64,000 nt of DNA, from NCBI GenBank assembly GCA_039000515.1, contig JBCFYV010011164.1, forward strand, positions 37,403,234-37,467,233, read 5' to 3'. Below, piece by piece: positions 45,740 to 57,262 of the stretch (position 1 is its first letter; each line of letters begins with the position of its first letter). Under the pieces are notes generated by a model that saw only the letters and a program-made list of their open reading frames with translations, was not told where the DNA came from and did not search any database. The DNA is from Timema cristinae. Its lineage: Eukaryota; Arthropoda; Insecta; Phasmatodea; Timematidae. Both the position numbers and the translations under genes were made by a program.

Positions 45740-46872
45740 CAGCGGTTTCCAAACTGCTCTTTTTCTCGAACTCCCTGGGGGTTCGCGAAATCATCCGAGG
45801 GTTTCACCACAATATTTTGTAATGGCGGATTTTTGCAGCACTTTTTTAGGAAAGGGGAAGAAGCATTTACAACTGTTTATCGTCTCACACTGAAGTCAGG
45901 TGGTTATCTCGAGGTATAACTCTTCTAATATTGTTTGAACAAACACGAAGTTTTCATTTCTCTTACTAACCATTCCTTTCACAAAGCAAAGTGCACGCAA
46001 GATCAAATGTGGCTCAAGCTTTGGTGTATTTGGCAGACATTTTCTCAAAAATAAACAGCTTTAAACCTCTCTCTTCAGGGGTCAAATATTAACGTTTTTA
46101 CTGTGCAAGACCGTATCAAGTTGTTCATAGAAAATAATAATTGGGAAACATGTTTAATTAGCAATCATACGGAATGTTTTTGTACCCATCACAGCTTCAT
46201 GGTATAAAATCAGCTATCTTTGGACGAAAATGTAAATAACGTGGTCATAGAACACTTGAAGGGACTTGGAAAAACCTTCAGAGAATTTTCCAGCAATGTC
46301 CAATAATAACAATTGGATTCACAATCCTCTGTAAAAGACAGCAGTTTTGAAATCTCCCCATTAAGATCAGCTCCTTGAAATTTCCACTGATTTTGGATTA
46401 AAGAAAAGCTATAAATCTTTGTCATTAATTGGTTTCAGGTTAAGTTTAAAGGGGGAAGAACTCCCCCTTTACATTGTTAGAGAATAAAGCTATTACATTC
46501 ATGTTACCATTTTCTTCTACTTATTTAGCGAGAAAACTTTTTTCATATGCCTATTTAAAAAATAAATAAAGCAACATGCTCAATGCTGAAAGTGACTTTG
46601 AGACTTTATTTATAAACAAATGTTAATTATTTTAACTTGCAATTAAGTAGTTTCAATATTATTCCATTATATTTAGTGGGGTATCCCAAAGTACCTACCG
46701 AACTATAGTAGGTTAATTTAAAGGTATTAAATATTTTTATTACAATTAATAACTAAATTTCATAAAAATTGGTATAAAATTAAATGATTGGCTATGGATA
46801 TTTAACCAGGGGGTTCGTGGGCTCAGATGTTTGTGAAGAGGTTCGCGAGTCGAGAAAGTTTGGGAACCGATG
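45740..46872 (+). mobile_element. decayed hAT DNA transposon
   Basis: Terminal inverted repeats begin CAGCGGTTTCCAAACTGC at 45740 and end with the complement of CATCGGTTCCCAAACTTTC at 46872, the form typical of hAT ends. Flanking octamers CTCTAGAA (45732-45739) and CTTAGATC (46873-46880) agree only partly, as expected for an old insertion. At about 1.1 kb it is shorter than an autonomous hAT and carries a broken transposase relic. Confidence 0.75.
46005..46500 (+). pseudogene. hAT transposase relic (ZBED5/SCAND3-like)
   Basis: Conceptual plus-strand translation in shifting frames shows short blocks resembling the central part of ZBED5/SCAND3-type hAT transposases: YLADIFSKINS and LNLSLQGSN near 46030-46095, VQDRIKLFI near 46110, and VIEHLKGLGKTFREFF near 46245-46280. 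Several stops and frameshifts separate them, and the BED finger and C-terminal dimerisation region are not visible. The host has no working transposase here. The family assignment rests on remembered motif order. Confidence 0.65.
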
Positions 46873-46880
46873 CTTAGATC

Positions 46881-48060
46881 GACTAAGGCTTCAAGCATCA
46901 CATTAGCAACGTTATTTAGACCATCTTGATTTATTTTACTAGTAATACATTATGTTTTAATCAACTGTTGGTTTGTGTGTTTAATTTATTTTTAATTTAA
47001 TTTTTGTTTGTATACATTAAGTTAACGATTAATGCTTACAGTTTTACTCAAAGGCTTGATTATGGCCTTATCAAATAATATGCACAATACTGTAAATAAG
47101 CAAGGTAAACCTAGACTTTAAGGGTAGATGAAGTTTTTAAATATATATTTAAAAACTAAATAGATAATTTTCAATAAATAAACAAAACTCTCAAGTACCC
47201 ACACATCTCACACACATCCATGAATGTTTATTATTGTCTAACATGCCTTAGATATGTATTTATTCATTACATGGATTATAATCAGTCATATTAAATATGT
47301 ACAGTATGGTGAAAAAATACTTAGGATTAGGCCTGCCTGGCCAAATAAAGTTCCATACCAATTATCAAATAATCTTAGATTTTTCTTAAAATTATATATA
47401 TATAGATCCTATATCATTATATCATATTAGTTTTCCCTTCGGATATTGATGTTACGATACAATCCATAAAGTTTTTTTTATATGTCAAATACAAAACGTT
47501 AGCTGTTTGAAAATACACATTATATTGAATAAGTATAGTTTTCCATCGACAAGGTAAGACTTATATTATTTTTTAAGTACCAAGACACTCTACATATATT
47601 ATACTAGCATAAGTATCACGGTTAGTTATCATTCTTTCTTCAAGAAGACATAAAAAAATCTCCATTTTATTTCTTCCGACCCAATTTTTAATAACATTTA
47701 AAAAAAATCTTATCAAACATTTAAAATTTCCGCTTTGAGGTGCACATTTTTGTGCAGAGATGCTTCTGGTTTTAAAATTTCAGTTCTCTGCGTGTGGTAG
47801 ATTTAGAGCAATGCTCATGGCAGACGAACTCTTTATTTTAATAAGGATGCTGCCTACCTGTCATGTCACGACAGATTAAGATAGGATTTTCCGTGTTATT
47901 GAATTCTTAAGTTTTATTTAGCACATTTTAAAGTTGAAACAGAAACGATAAATTCTTAAATAATTTTAAAAAATTGTCCTACAGTGTCACAAAATTATTA
48001 TTTTGATCTTGAATTAGTTTTTTTTGTAAACTAAAAAACAAGGAAAAGGTAAAATTAAAA
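46881..48060. other. AT-rich, no gene recognised
   Basis: Runs of A/T and a short TA repeat near 47395-47404. No conserved frame, SINE or RNA gene seen. Confidence 0.5.
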
Positions 48061-48242
48061 AGCACGTTAATGCGCAAATAGTAGTGAGTTTGTAAACTAG
48101 TCAGAGGAAGAGGGAAGTGTTATCAGCATGGTAACAAGAGACCTCACAAAGTTAACTGCTCGTTTTCTTCCTTCTCTTTTTACTAAGTACATTGGTGTAG
48201 TAGTGTGATAGTGCTTAGAGTGCTTAGGTGTGTCAAGTTAAG

Positions 48243-48280
48243 ATGCAACCCTCTTCTAAAAATAGGTTTGAAGTGTTCAG
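48243..48280 (+). other. possible first coding exon of a host gene
   Basis: An ATG at 48243 starts MQPSSKNRFEVF and runs to TTCAG|GTAGGAAACG, a plausible 5' splice site at 48280/48281. Upstream DNA (48090-48240) is less AT-rich than its surroundings, as leaders often are. No downstream exon can be paired, and the sequence is too short to identify. Chance is a strong alternative. Confidence 0.2.
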
Positions 48281-48299
48281 GTAGGAAACGTCGTTAACA

Positions 48300-48535
48300 T
48301 AGATACCCGCACCGGTAGGAATAAAGAGTTAATGTGAGGTTCATCAAGTCTGCTTTGTCTGTGATGGGACGGTTGAAGTGCTAATCCCGGTTGAATGTAC
48401 TGAGGATGCTTTAACCTTAATGGATTCCCAATCAACCTCCACGAAAATGTGGGTACATTACCTATAAATTATATATCTTTCATCACTACACTTTTAGTAT
48501 AGTCAAATTCATATAGTCCGAAGGGGTAATAAACT
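48300..48535 (+). repeat. S3 SINE relic
   Basis: ACCCGCACCGGTAGGAATAA head, TGAATGTACTGAGGATGC junction, CTCCACGAAAATGTGGG body and a tail AGTCCGAAGGGGTAATAAAC. Confidence 0.65.
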
Positions 48536-49224
48536 AAAAGTAAATATTTTTAAATTGAAATTGAAATTGAAATTTACTTTATATCCTATTCTGGTAATAA
48601 AATTAGTCTAAGTTATATTAAGGAACCATGAAATTATTAGTCCTGTTCAATTGTATCACCCATTACTTTAATTATATTTGGTTAATTTAAAATTAAAAGT
48701 AATTTTTCTTGAATATTTGTGCTTTAAACTTATTATTTTGACGGACTTTATCTACATCTGGTTGTTATTTTAGGACAGTAACTTAAAGTGGCATACTCTA
48801 TTGCATAACAAATAATTATGAACTGTGTCTCAAGCTATAAATAACGATCGGAATTTTTTTTTTTCTCTCCCTCTCTCCACAAGGTAAAAGTGTTGTTCTG
48901 TGGGAAACAGAAACCTGTTAGGTTGCTTTGCTAGACGAGTTTTATCCCCTTGCGGCACAAACTCATTTAATCACCTGGATTTCAAGTTTAAAAAAATAAT
49001 TACCAATGTTTCTCTAATGGCTACATCGGATACGCAACATGACACTAATGAAATGAGACAGTTATTGGAATTAAAGGCATGTCATCATCAAACTTAGTAG
49101 TGACGGAGGTTTGTTAATATGCTCTGTCTTATGTCAGGATATACGTTTTGTAAATGGGTATGTCTCTAAATCCGTATACGAGGATTGTCTTGGTGCTGTT
49201 GACTAGGTCGTTAAGGCTCTATAC
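48536..49224. other. no gene recognised
   Basis: AT-rich. The open frame at 48900-49097 has no recognisable motif or splice context. Confidence 0.45.
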
Positions 49225-49440
49225 CTCGAGGGCTCCGTTTGAGTGAACGGACAAAGCCTCCCTTTATAATAGTTATTATTAATGTAAAATTCACGGTCCA
49301 GTGCGTTGGTCTAGCAGAAGACTGGATTGCCATTGAGCGAGGATGTTTGAATCTTGTTAGGGTAAACTTGGGGGGGGGGGGGGGAATTTCTCATTCCCTC
49401 TTTATGATAATGTGGGTGAACGTCATCTAAACTGTCTTAC
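49225..49440 (+). repeat. S3 SINE relic with G-run
   Basis: GTTTGAGTGAACGGACAAAG head remnant, AGCAGAAGACTGGATTGCC, GTTTGAATCTTGTTAGGG box B relic, a G homopolymer at about 49370-49384 and a TTATGATAATGTGGGTG body. Confidence 0.5.
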
Positions 49441-49805
49441 TTAGCCTCAGTCCTTAATTTATTAACAAACATGTTTTTTATCGTAATAATTAAATATATA
49501 TATAAATACATATAACTTATACACAATTATAAATATACATTGCGGCTTAGAAACTAACCCTCAATCTATACTTATAAAATAACATGTCCTGACTGACTGA
49601 CTGACTAGATTCATCATCGCCGAGCGCAAACTATCAAGGCTACAAGCATGAAATTCGGACTGTATATTCATTTTGTTATGTAGGCACCCACTAAGAAAGG
49701 ATTTTAGAAAATTCCACCCCAAAGGGGTCAAAATAGGGGATGATAATATGTATGAAAGTCCGTCATTTTGAAAGTTACATAAACAAAATTATATTCGTTA
49801 TTATA

Positions 49806-49975
49806 TATATTATTATTATTATTATTACACCGCGTCTTACTACCCGTTGGTTATACGCACTTCCTAATGTGTAGTGGTAAGGGATTGTGAGATGAAATGA
49901 AGGACCTACAGTTAACGTGGAATCCGAACCACGGAGCCTGGCATTCCCACATTCACAAGTATCTTGTCAGGTGAA
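49806..49975 (-). repeat. S1 SINE, decayed and 5'-truncated
   Basis: (ATT)n, ACCGCGTCTTACTACCCG, TGTGAGATGAAATGAAGGAC, GTGGAATCCGAACCACGG, then several small deletions. The tRNA head is absent; it ends near ATCTTGTCAGGTGA. Confidence 0.85.
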
Positions 49976-50559
49976 TATTCGTTATGACGTAAACAAATAA
50001 TACGTGTTCAGGAATTTGGAATTTATTTAATAAGGGATGAAAAAGGGGGTGAAAGTTTGTATCGGACTTGCATTATTTTTGATCTGAGGTCAAGTTATGG
50101 TCATCAACGTAACGTAATATTTTAAATTAATCTGTAAATACATATGTATATTTTCGTATTTGTATATAATCAACTTCCACGCGAGCAAAGCCGCAGGCAA
50201 CAGCTATCTCGTTAACTCATAAGATTGTGTGATGATTTTATAGAATTATGACTGTTAGTATAAGGAAGTATATAGATAGTATATCATGTACCCCTTATCC
50301 TTAACTCGGAGATGCAACAATTTGTCTGAAATATGGATGAAAATTAGTTAATCTTATTACTTCATAGTTTCTTAACTATCCCTAGTGCAATAGCAGGAGA
50401 TGTACAAACGATTCTGTTCCCTACGAGTGTGATCCCAGGCACTAACAATTTTAAGAACATGTAAAATTATTGCAAAAATAAAAATAATTATAGCTACATA
50501 AAAAAATTCAAACCAAAATAAACGACCTATGTGATACAGAACATTAATTATTAACTAGA

Positions 50560-50665
50560 AGGGACCCGCATCGGTGGGCACGCGGACTGAACATCAAGCT
50601 CATCTAGTCGTTTTCCAATAATAGGGAAGTCTGAAGTCTGGTTTCAAATGCCATCCGGGTGGGAA
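50560..50665 (+). repeat. S3 SINE head, plus copy of a head-to-head pair
   Basis: ACCCGCATCGGTGGGCACGC head, then a box B relic GTTTCAAATGCCATCCGGG. It stops where the next minus-strand copy begins. Confidence 0.6.
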
Positions 50666-50790
50666 AGTGGAAAAGCATCTAAATATATATTGGTACACCC
50701 GGCAGAGATTTGAACTCACTGCCACCTGTAAACCAAAGTAGACGAATTTGATGTATTTGTCCACGTGCTTTCCGATGTGGCTAGTGAGAT
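50666..50790 (-). repeat. S3 SINE head, minus copy of the pair
   Basis: On the plus strand TACACCCGGCAGAGATTTGA (junction and box B), GTAAACCAAAGTAGACGAA and GTCCACGTGCTTTCCGATG (head). Together with 50560-50665 it makes an inverted pair. Confidence 0.55.
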
Positions 50791-50975
50791 ATTGTTCATG
50801 GATAGAGAAATAAGAGTGAATATGGACATGACCCAAGCTATATCGACTACTTAGGTGAATAGTGACAGTTATCTCGCCTTTCAGTGTGTGGCGCCCAAAT
50901 TGGCTGTACTTTTTTTTAGATTTTACTAGGACTCTACAAATCTTCGATAGTATCGATATCTATTCAAATTTTATA

Positions 50976-50981
<6 letters not shown>

Positions 50982-51017
<36 letters not shown>

Positions 51018-51290
51018 TATTATTAACACCACGTCTTACTACCCGTTCGGGTTATACGCACTTACGCTAATGTGTAATGGTAGGGTGATTGTGAGATGAA
51101 ATGAAGGACCTACAGTTTAACGTGGAATCCGAACCACGGTGGAGGCCTGGTATTCCCCACATTCACAAGATATCTTGTCAGAGGTGAAGGAAGGGTTTGG
51201 TAATCAGATAAATCTGTGCCGGGACCGAGGATTGAACCCCGGCCGCCAGCACAGAAGTCTGACACCTTACCCCTAGACCACCAGGTCACC
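50982..51290 (-). repeat. S1 SINE, full length
   Basis: A long (ATT)n run, ACCACGTCTTACTACCCGTT, GTGGAATCCGAACCACGGTG, GGATTGAACCCCGGCC and CCCCTAGACCACCAGGTCAC. A perfect duplication TTATATTATTT lies at 50971-50981 and 51291-51301. Confidence 0.93.
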
Positions 51291-51301
51291 TTATATTATT
51301 T

Positions 51302-52417
51302 GATAATTCGAATAAAACCAAACAAGGAAAAAATCGATAAGGTTTTAGGCCATTAAAAGTCTCGCAGTGTGCCTAAAATATTTAAGTATATTTTTAATGA
51401 CAAATAACAATTATTTTGAGGTAAAATAAATTTTTATTGAATATTTACAAACCAACCGGAAAATAAGGCGAACATTTTTATGGACAAAAATAGCCTTTGT
51501 AACCTTTGTTTTACCTTTTATCGCACCTTTGGAAAATGCGTGACCAATGTGTTAACTTTGAGGAATGAATATATTAATAATATTGTATTGAGATAGTTTA
51601 TAATCACCAGCGCTTGGCTTTGACAAGCTGAACTATTGTTGCGTGAACATGTAGAACTTATTGGACTAGAGTCCAAAATTGAGTATAATATTTATTTAAT
51701 GTGCAACTCTTTTTATTAACATATTAATTTTAGCGTATTTAACTAGGATTTGATTTGGTTCAATAATTATTCAAATTCGCGAATAACATTTGCTTCAATT
51801 CCAAATTTGATTCGAGCTCAAAAAAACCTACTTCGCAGATGTCTAAATTTTATATCAAATAGATCGGACAGTGTGATCTTTACCTTTCTTATTATTTTTC
51901 TATCTATTGTATTCGAGAAGCCTAACGTAACTTCATAATATAGGCCTACTAATCTATTGTTAAGGCGATTGCTTAGTACTAAAATTGCTTATATCATAAC
52001 TATCTATAAAAAATAATTAAACTTCCTTCTTGAAATTAACCTAAAATACCATAAAGTACTTTGAAACAAAGGTTCCCAAAAATGTTGCCATGTGGACGTC
52101 GTCATGTATATTTTGTCTCGGTAGTAATTTTTTTCAATATAACAGTTGAATGACCTAAAATATATCAATTTTCGAATTCATATAATTTTTTTTTTAGCAA
52201 ATGACCGCAGTCCCCATTTTCAACTAGAATACCAACGAAATTTGATTCTTTGTTTTTGTGAAATTATCTAGAGTGGTTAAGTAAATTTTAATTTCATCGT
52301 CTACCGTTTAGGGAAATAAATTAATCAGCCATACGGTAAATTTTGTCTTCCATAATTTGTTTTATAATTACTTTTTAAACAAAAGGAAGTAGAAACGAAA
52401 TATAAAGCAATAATCAT
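51302..52417. other. AT-rich, no gene recognised
   Basis: No SINE, RNA gene or supportable coding frame seen. TAGGCCTACT occurs near 51941. Confidence 0.5.
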
Positions 52418-52664
52418 CTACCCACCTCAGTGGCCGTATGGTCTAAGATGTTACTCTCGCAATAGAGTAGGCTACCAATGACGGGGATATTGTTGTTCAA
52501 TCCCAGTCGGGTCTACTGAGGGTGGTTTTTCCTATAAGGATTCCCTCTCGCTCTCTCTCTCTCCACGCAAATGCGTGTACACGTCCTCTAAATTTAACCT
52601 TCCTCATCCTCAATTCATTAGCGTAATTAGTACATAAGCGTATAACCCGAATGTATAATAAGAC
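52418..52664 (+). repeat. S3 SINE, nearly full length, first of a tandem pair
   Basis: CACCTCAGTGGCCGTATGGT head, box B GTTGTTCAATCCCAGTCGG, (CT)n interrupted body, CCACGCAAATGCGTGTACAC and a tail GTATAACCCGAATGTATAAT, ending AAGAC. Confidence 0.85.
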
Positions 52665-52911
52665 ACCCGCCTTGGTGGCGTAGTTAGCTAACGCGCAAGT
52701 TCGTGTTGAGCTAGATCACCGAGGACGGGGAGATCGAGGTTCGAATCTCGCTCGGGTGAACTGGAGGGGTTTTTTCCTAAATGGTTCTTTACTCTTCCTC
52801 TGCGCAATTGTGGGTTCACTTCCTCTATATTCAACCTTCCCAATTCCTAACCCATTAGAGTAGATAATACCAAAGCGCATAACCCGAAAGGGTAGTAAGA
52901 CGTGGTATTAA
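52665..52911 (+). repeat. S2 SINE, second of a tandem pair
   Basis: Directly joined to the S3 tail. CCCGCCTTGGTGGCGTAGTT head, box B GGTTCGAATCTCGC, body with CTCTGCGCAATTGTGGG, tail ATAACCCGAAAGGGTAGTAA ending GACGTGG. Confidence 0.88.
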
Positions 52912-53410
52912 AAAAAACCATAATTTATATGAAATGCTTTGTCAGCCATTTATTCAATATGATGGCTAAAAGCTACACTTTTCTATGTCTGGGATAGTTT
53001 TAGCGAACCATACAGAATTTTTTTTAATCTAAGACACAGACAGGTGTGTCTGAATTCCTGTGAAAGTGTGATTTAAACAGCTCAACTATTTTATGCATTT
53101 TAATTGATCGTTTAAAATGTGCCCATTCGCAGTAACTTGGAAGTGTATGTAGTTTTTTGGAGGGAGTGTATTTGACTTGCACCTTATAAACATACACCCA
53201 CCCGATTTACAGACTAACTTAATCTAGGACAATACACCTAGCACCAGCTATAGCACTTGTATATTTACTAATCAGATAAAGTCGTATTCAAATGGTAAAC
53301 ATTTTGGTCACTAGTATTCTCATGAGTAAAATCAGGTTCCTCTGGACTTGTGTTCGACCTAAGGATTCACCTAGCCACGGGGAAGGATATAGAATCGTTA
53401 AAAAAAAAAT
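52912..53410. other. no gene recognised
   Basis: AT-rich. It contains a stretch near 53200-53270 loosely like an S4 body (CAGACTAACTTAATCTAGG), too decayed to bound. Confidence 0.4.
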
Positions 53411-53635
53411 TTGGTGTATTTAACGTGCACTTCCTGAACCGACTGATTATATCAGCACACTATTTGTAGCCTTTACTTAGATCTAGAATAGTCACAACAT
53501 TTCCAGCCCCTGACCATTAATTCATCATAGTGAAAGGGGAAACCGATATATTTTTTAGCCATGCCAAAAATCAAACCCGGGACCTTTAGCTTAGTAGTAG
53601 ACTCGCTACCGACTTAGCTAAGTTTTTTGACTCTT
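53411..53635 (-). repeat. S4 SINE, best-preserved copy
   Basis: On the plus strand A-run complement, GTATTTAACGTGCACTTCCT (tail), GACTGATTATATCAGCACAC, ACCATTAATTCATCATAGTG, ATCAAACCCGGGACC (inverted box B) and a tRNA-like head with AGCTAAG near the end. Reference copy for S4; it lacks the S1-S3 tail. Confidence 0.8.
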
Positions 53636-53639
53636 AGAA

Positions 53640-54690
53640 TTAGAAATAAGGAGCACACTATGACGTATCAAATCGGTTTTGAAAATATTCCTGATTCGGT
53701 AATCTCCTTCCCCCCTTTTTCTTAATTTTCATACAAAGTAATCTAAGTAATGAAAGTTTGACGAATATTTAAATTGTTAAAATGTGTAAGAAGAATGCGT
53801 TGATTAAAGCTTAAATACGATTATTAATAAATAATCTTTGAGGGGTTTGAACAGTTATATTCACCCGCAGGATGCTAATCTCGCAAAGTTTACGCTACCT
53901 TTTCGGAAATAATAGCTCAAACCTCTAAAATATTGTTTACACAGATTAAAGTTTAAATAAAATACTATCCTTAAAAATATAATTTAAACCCTCTCGTGAC
54001 TCTACTATGTACATTGTTTTGAAATAAAGTTGGGCAAAGATCCAGCTCAGGAATATTTTCCGAGACAGTGCGGAGCGATACGACATAGTGTGCGCCCACC
54101 TTGATAGTAGTAAACTTGTTGAAAAAGGTGCCAGCGGTGGGGCAAGGAGGATCTCTCGTGTTCGTTATTTCCGCGAACTTAACTTCAGTTGGAATGGTAT
54201 GTTTCGCACCGTTTTCAAAGCGGGGATGCTACCCTCGGGTAACGTCTTCCCCCCCACCCCCACCCATTTCACTATGCATAAAACTGTTGGCTTATAACAC
54301 TCTGATACTACCAACTGCTTACTACTGGCTTTTAAATAATGGAACACGGCTGCCAACGTCAAGTTAAAGGGATTCACTTGTTTCCCTTTATTCTTTCTGC
54401 AAAACTGTTTACTGGGTGGATGTTGGCCACTTTGTTTGTACCTTCCTATTTCTATTTTTATTTATGAAAAATAATTTTCTCTCCCTACTCATTTTGGTTG
54501 AGTTTTCAATTACATTCGCTAGGAAGAAGGTATGATGAATTTCATTTAATATTTTTATTATAATATAATTTAACCTTTTAAACTTTCTTACTTGTTTTAT
54601 CAATTTTATTCTAAAATTTATAGGTATGATCATTTTTTCTCCATCTTATTTTAATCAACAAATTAAATATGGATCATAATTTAATGAGAG
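53640..54690. other. no gene assigned; GC-richer patch near 54060-54290
   Basis: Overlapping frames on both strands at 54088-54377 are each 69-88 codons without a recognised domain. The patch may be unique or promoter-like sequence near the candidate exon at 54740-54960. Nothing firmer can be said. Confidence 0.3.
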
Positions 54691-54691
54691 T

Positions 54692-54697
54692 TTATTT
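54692..54697 (-). promoter_or_regulatory. poly(A) signal AATAAA
   Basis: AATAAA on the minus strand about 45 nt downstream of the candidate exon's stop. Position and strand fit a transcript end, but such hexamers are common in AT-rich DNA. Confidence 0.35.
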
Positions 54698-54739
54698 TGT
54701 TTGTAAGATATTTGCTTAAGTCACATATCCGTCATTCTA

Positions 54740-54960
54740 TCATTTTATGTGATCATTAAGTGCGTAAACAACCAAATACATTCGTATAAGTGCATCATCT
54801 TGTTCAGTAGTCCTCCCCTCAATTTGTTCTGCACGGCATGGCCGTTTGATAGATCCATAATGTTGTGCACTTTGGCAAAGTACCATTCCCGTTGAGGCAG
54901 GATAGAATCCATCTTTCTCTAACAGATAATATGCCAACAACCCATCAATAACGGTTCTCC
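54740..54960 (-). CDS. candidate 3'-terminal host exon, unrecognised protein
   Basis: The minus strand shows CTCTCTCTTCCTTTATAG followed by GGAGAACC, a strong 3' splice acceptor at 54961-54962. The frame then runs open for about 73 codons (RTVIDGLLAYYLLEKDGF, then YPASTGMVLCQSAQHYG, ending VVYALNDHIK) to a TGA at 54740-54742. An AATAAA poly(A) signal lies on the same strand at 54692-54697, about 45 nt past the stop. The composition looks like real protein: balanced residues and no low complexity. I do not recognise the family. The incoming intron would be phase 2 or 1, and no matching upstream exon was found in the remaining 9 kb. Alternatives: a recent processed fragment or a chance frame. 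Confidence 0.5.
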
Positions 54961-55179
54961 CTATAAAGGAAGAGAGAGTTACAATTCTAGGGAATATGAT
55001 TGTACCCTAATTTGTTTGGAGCTAAAGTGGTAAACTATATATGAAAAACCACCTTCAGTGGCTTATGTTCAGACCTTGAGCTTCTTCATCGGCTAACCAC
55101 GCGATCTTTACCTTTATATAGCGTCACACGTGTATTTGTATACTAGTGTTTGAGTCATTAAGAAAACAAATCTTCTTAT

Positions 55180-55375
55180 TTGGGGTAGTTAACGTACACT
55201 TTCTGAACAGACTGATTATACTAGTACATGACTTACAAATTTTCTAAATTCTAAAATGGATACTAGACACAGTCTTCAAACCACTAAGGTATCAGTGTGA
55301 GCCTGATTTCCCCAACGATATTATGTTCGGCCATACCATAACATAAGGACCCCTAACTCAATAGGCAAACGTGTT
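55180..55375 (-). repeat. S4 SINE relic
   Basis: GGTAGTTAACGTACACTTTC, GACTGATTATACTAGTACAT and AGGACCCCTAACTCAATAGG match tail, body and head on the minus strand. Confidence 0.65.
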
Positions 55376-55519
55376 ATCAACGGAACTTGGAATTTGGACT
55401 AATTTAATATGTAGCGAAAGATCTGTAAATCCCTACTATCAACACTTTTTAAATTTTTAAAATGTTGTTTTATATATTTGATTTCAATATGATGTATATA
55501 AATAGTATTGATTGTCCTA

Positions 55520-55770
55520 AATGATGCCCGCGGAGTCTAAAAAGTTCGACTCACATTGTATTTAGTGACATACTACTGGGTGATCCAAGCTCGAATCCCA
55601 GCTAAGTGTATTTTTTTTTTACTTCTAAGTGATTCCCCACTAATTCCCCGAAAATTCGTGCACATCTCCTATAAAATTATATCTTGTACATCTCTACCCT
55701 ATAAGTGCAAATATGGGGTGCCACTTTTTCACCGGAAATATGTGACTAATCTTTGGTCACAGAAGTTACT
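55520..55770 (+). repeat. S3 SINE relic
   Basis: GATGCCCGCGGAGTCTAAAA head, AGCTCGAATCCCAGCTAAG box B/junction, GTGATTCCCCACTAATTCC body. The tail is lost. Confidence 0.6.
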
Positions 55771-56142
55771 ATTAAACGTGATAAAACACGATTGGTTTCT
55801 ATTTTACCACAGAGGTTTCCGTTAGTCACTTGTGTATTCCCGTGAGCGTGACCGGATTATTTTCCAGCGCTCAAGCAAATATCAAACAAGCGTGAGAAAT
55901 TAAACCGTTTTCAGGAAACATCTGAGAGACTTTTACAAATGGTAACTGTTTGTTTGCGAGGAATTATTTGCTTACTTCAGAAGCTGCAAGAAGGTCAATT
56001 CAAAGACCATTACTTCGTATTTGAAGATAATTCTATCTTCTTTTTTTCAATTTAACCTAATATATGAGCAAATACCTTTGATTAAGTTTATTTTATTCAT
56101 TAAATAAAACAGTTGGTTCAGCAAATAGACTTTTTTTTTGTC

Positions 56143-56380
56143 AGCTTGTCTCACTACCGAGATATTCGCAGATGTACTAATTACGATAATGTGTTAGGGA
56201 TGAGTTTGAGTAAGGTCTAATTTAGAGGGAGTGTACCCGAATTTTCATGGAGGTAGAGTAGTAAGCCATTAAAAAAGGACACTCTAAGTACACTTAACTA
56301 AGATTTAACCCGATCTCCCTGTCACCAACAGTCCAGTTTAACGTGAGAATGACGCATTAGACTATATAACCACCATGCAG
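56143..56380 (-). repeat. S3 SINE relic
   Basis: TGTCTCACTACCGAGATATT tail, TTTCATGGAGGTAGAGTAG body, TTTAACCCGATCTCCCTGTC box B, GAATGACGCATTAGACTAT head on the plus strand. Confidence 0.7.
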
Positions 56381-56497
56381 GTTAAATCTTAGTTAAATGC
56401 ACACAATTCTAAAAGTATTATAAAGTATGGTAGATTTAATTTAGTTTTTTCCCAGGGGTATTAATGTTCAAATTTTGAATCAAATATTTTATTTTTT

Positions 56498-56725
56498 TTG
56501 CGCTCCCCATCTTACTACCCATCTTACTACCCGTCCAGCACAACCTGTCTTTAGACAGTTGGGGTACAAAGAGATGAGTAAGGTACAATATAAAAAAGGC
56601 TACCCTTATTGGCTTAGGCGAGTGAGAAACCATTTAAGAAAATCTTCTAAACACATGCTGTCAGGATTCAAACCATAACGTCTTTATCATGGGTATACGG
56701 CCTATAGATTAAATCAACTCGATAA
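56498..56725 (-). repeat. S3 SINE relic with duplicated tail
   Basis: CATCTTACTACC occurs twice in succession (about 56508 and 56520) before ACCATTTAAGAAAATCTTC and TCAGGATTCAAACCATAACG. The tail motif was duplicated locally. Confidence 0.6.
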
Positions 56726-57099
56726 ACTCACTATATGCAGTCTCCCTGACGTCAATTAATGGCTGTAAAAGGGGAAACCAAAATTGCAATATTATATTAA
56801 CAGGATGTAAGAGTTTAGTTTTTAAAGGCTTTTCATTGTCATTGTATTTTTTAATTTACTTTTGTAAAGCACGTGTTTAATATAGTTGTGTTTTTGTTAA
56901 GATTGTTCATATTTTTAGATATTTTAAAAAAAAAATTGAAGTCAGTTTTTAGAATTTTCAAGTTGTTTTATAGTTCATCTTTTGATCATTTTTAATTCAT
57001 CAAAATGCAGGCCCTGACCATATAATTTAATCTCGTATGAAATACATATTTTGATTTTTAATGTACCTTTGGTTTTCCTATGAATGTGAGTGAGTGATA

Positions 57100-57262
57100 A
57101 TTAGGTTGGGGTTTGAACTCTTGCTCGTTGTATTTGGGATAGTTTTCCTAAATTGTCCCCCTCTCTCTTCCTACAAAAATTGGGTTGTATTTCCTCTAAA
57201 ATGTTGCCTTTCTCATCCCTGTGCCATTAGTGTATTAAACATTCTTGTAGCCCGGATGGAAG

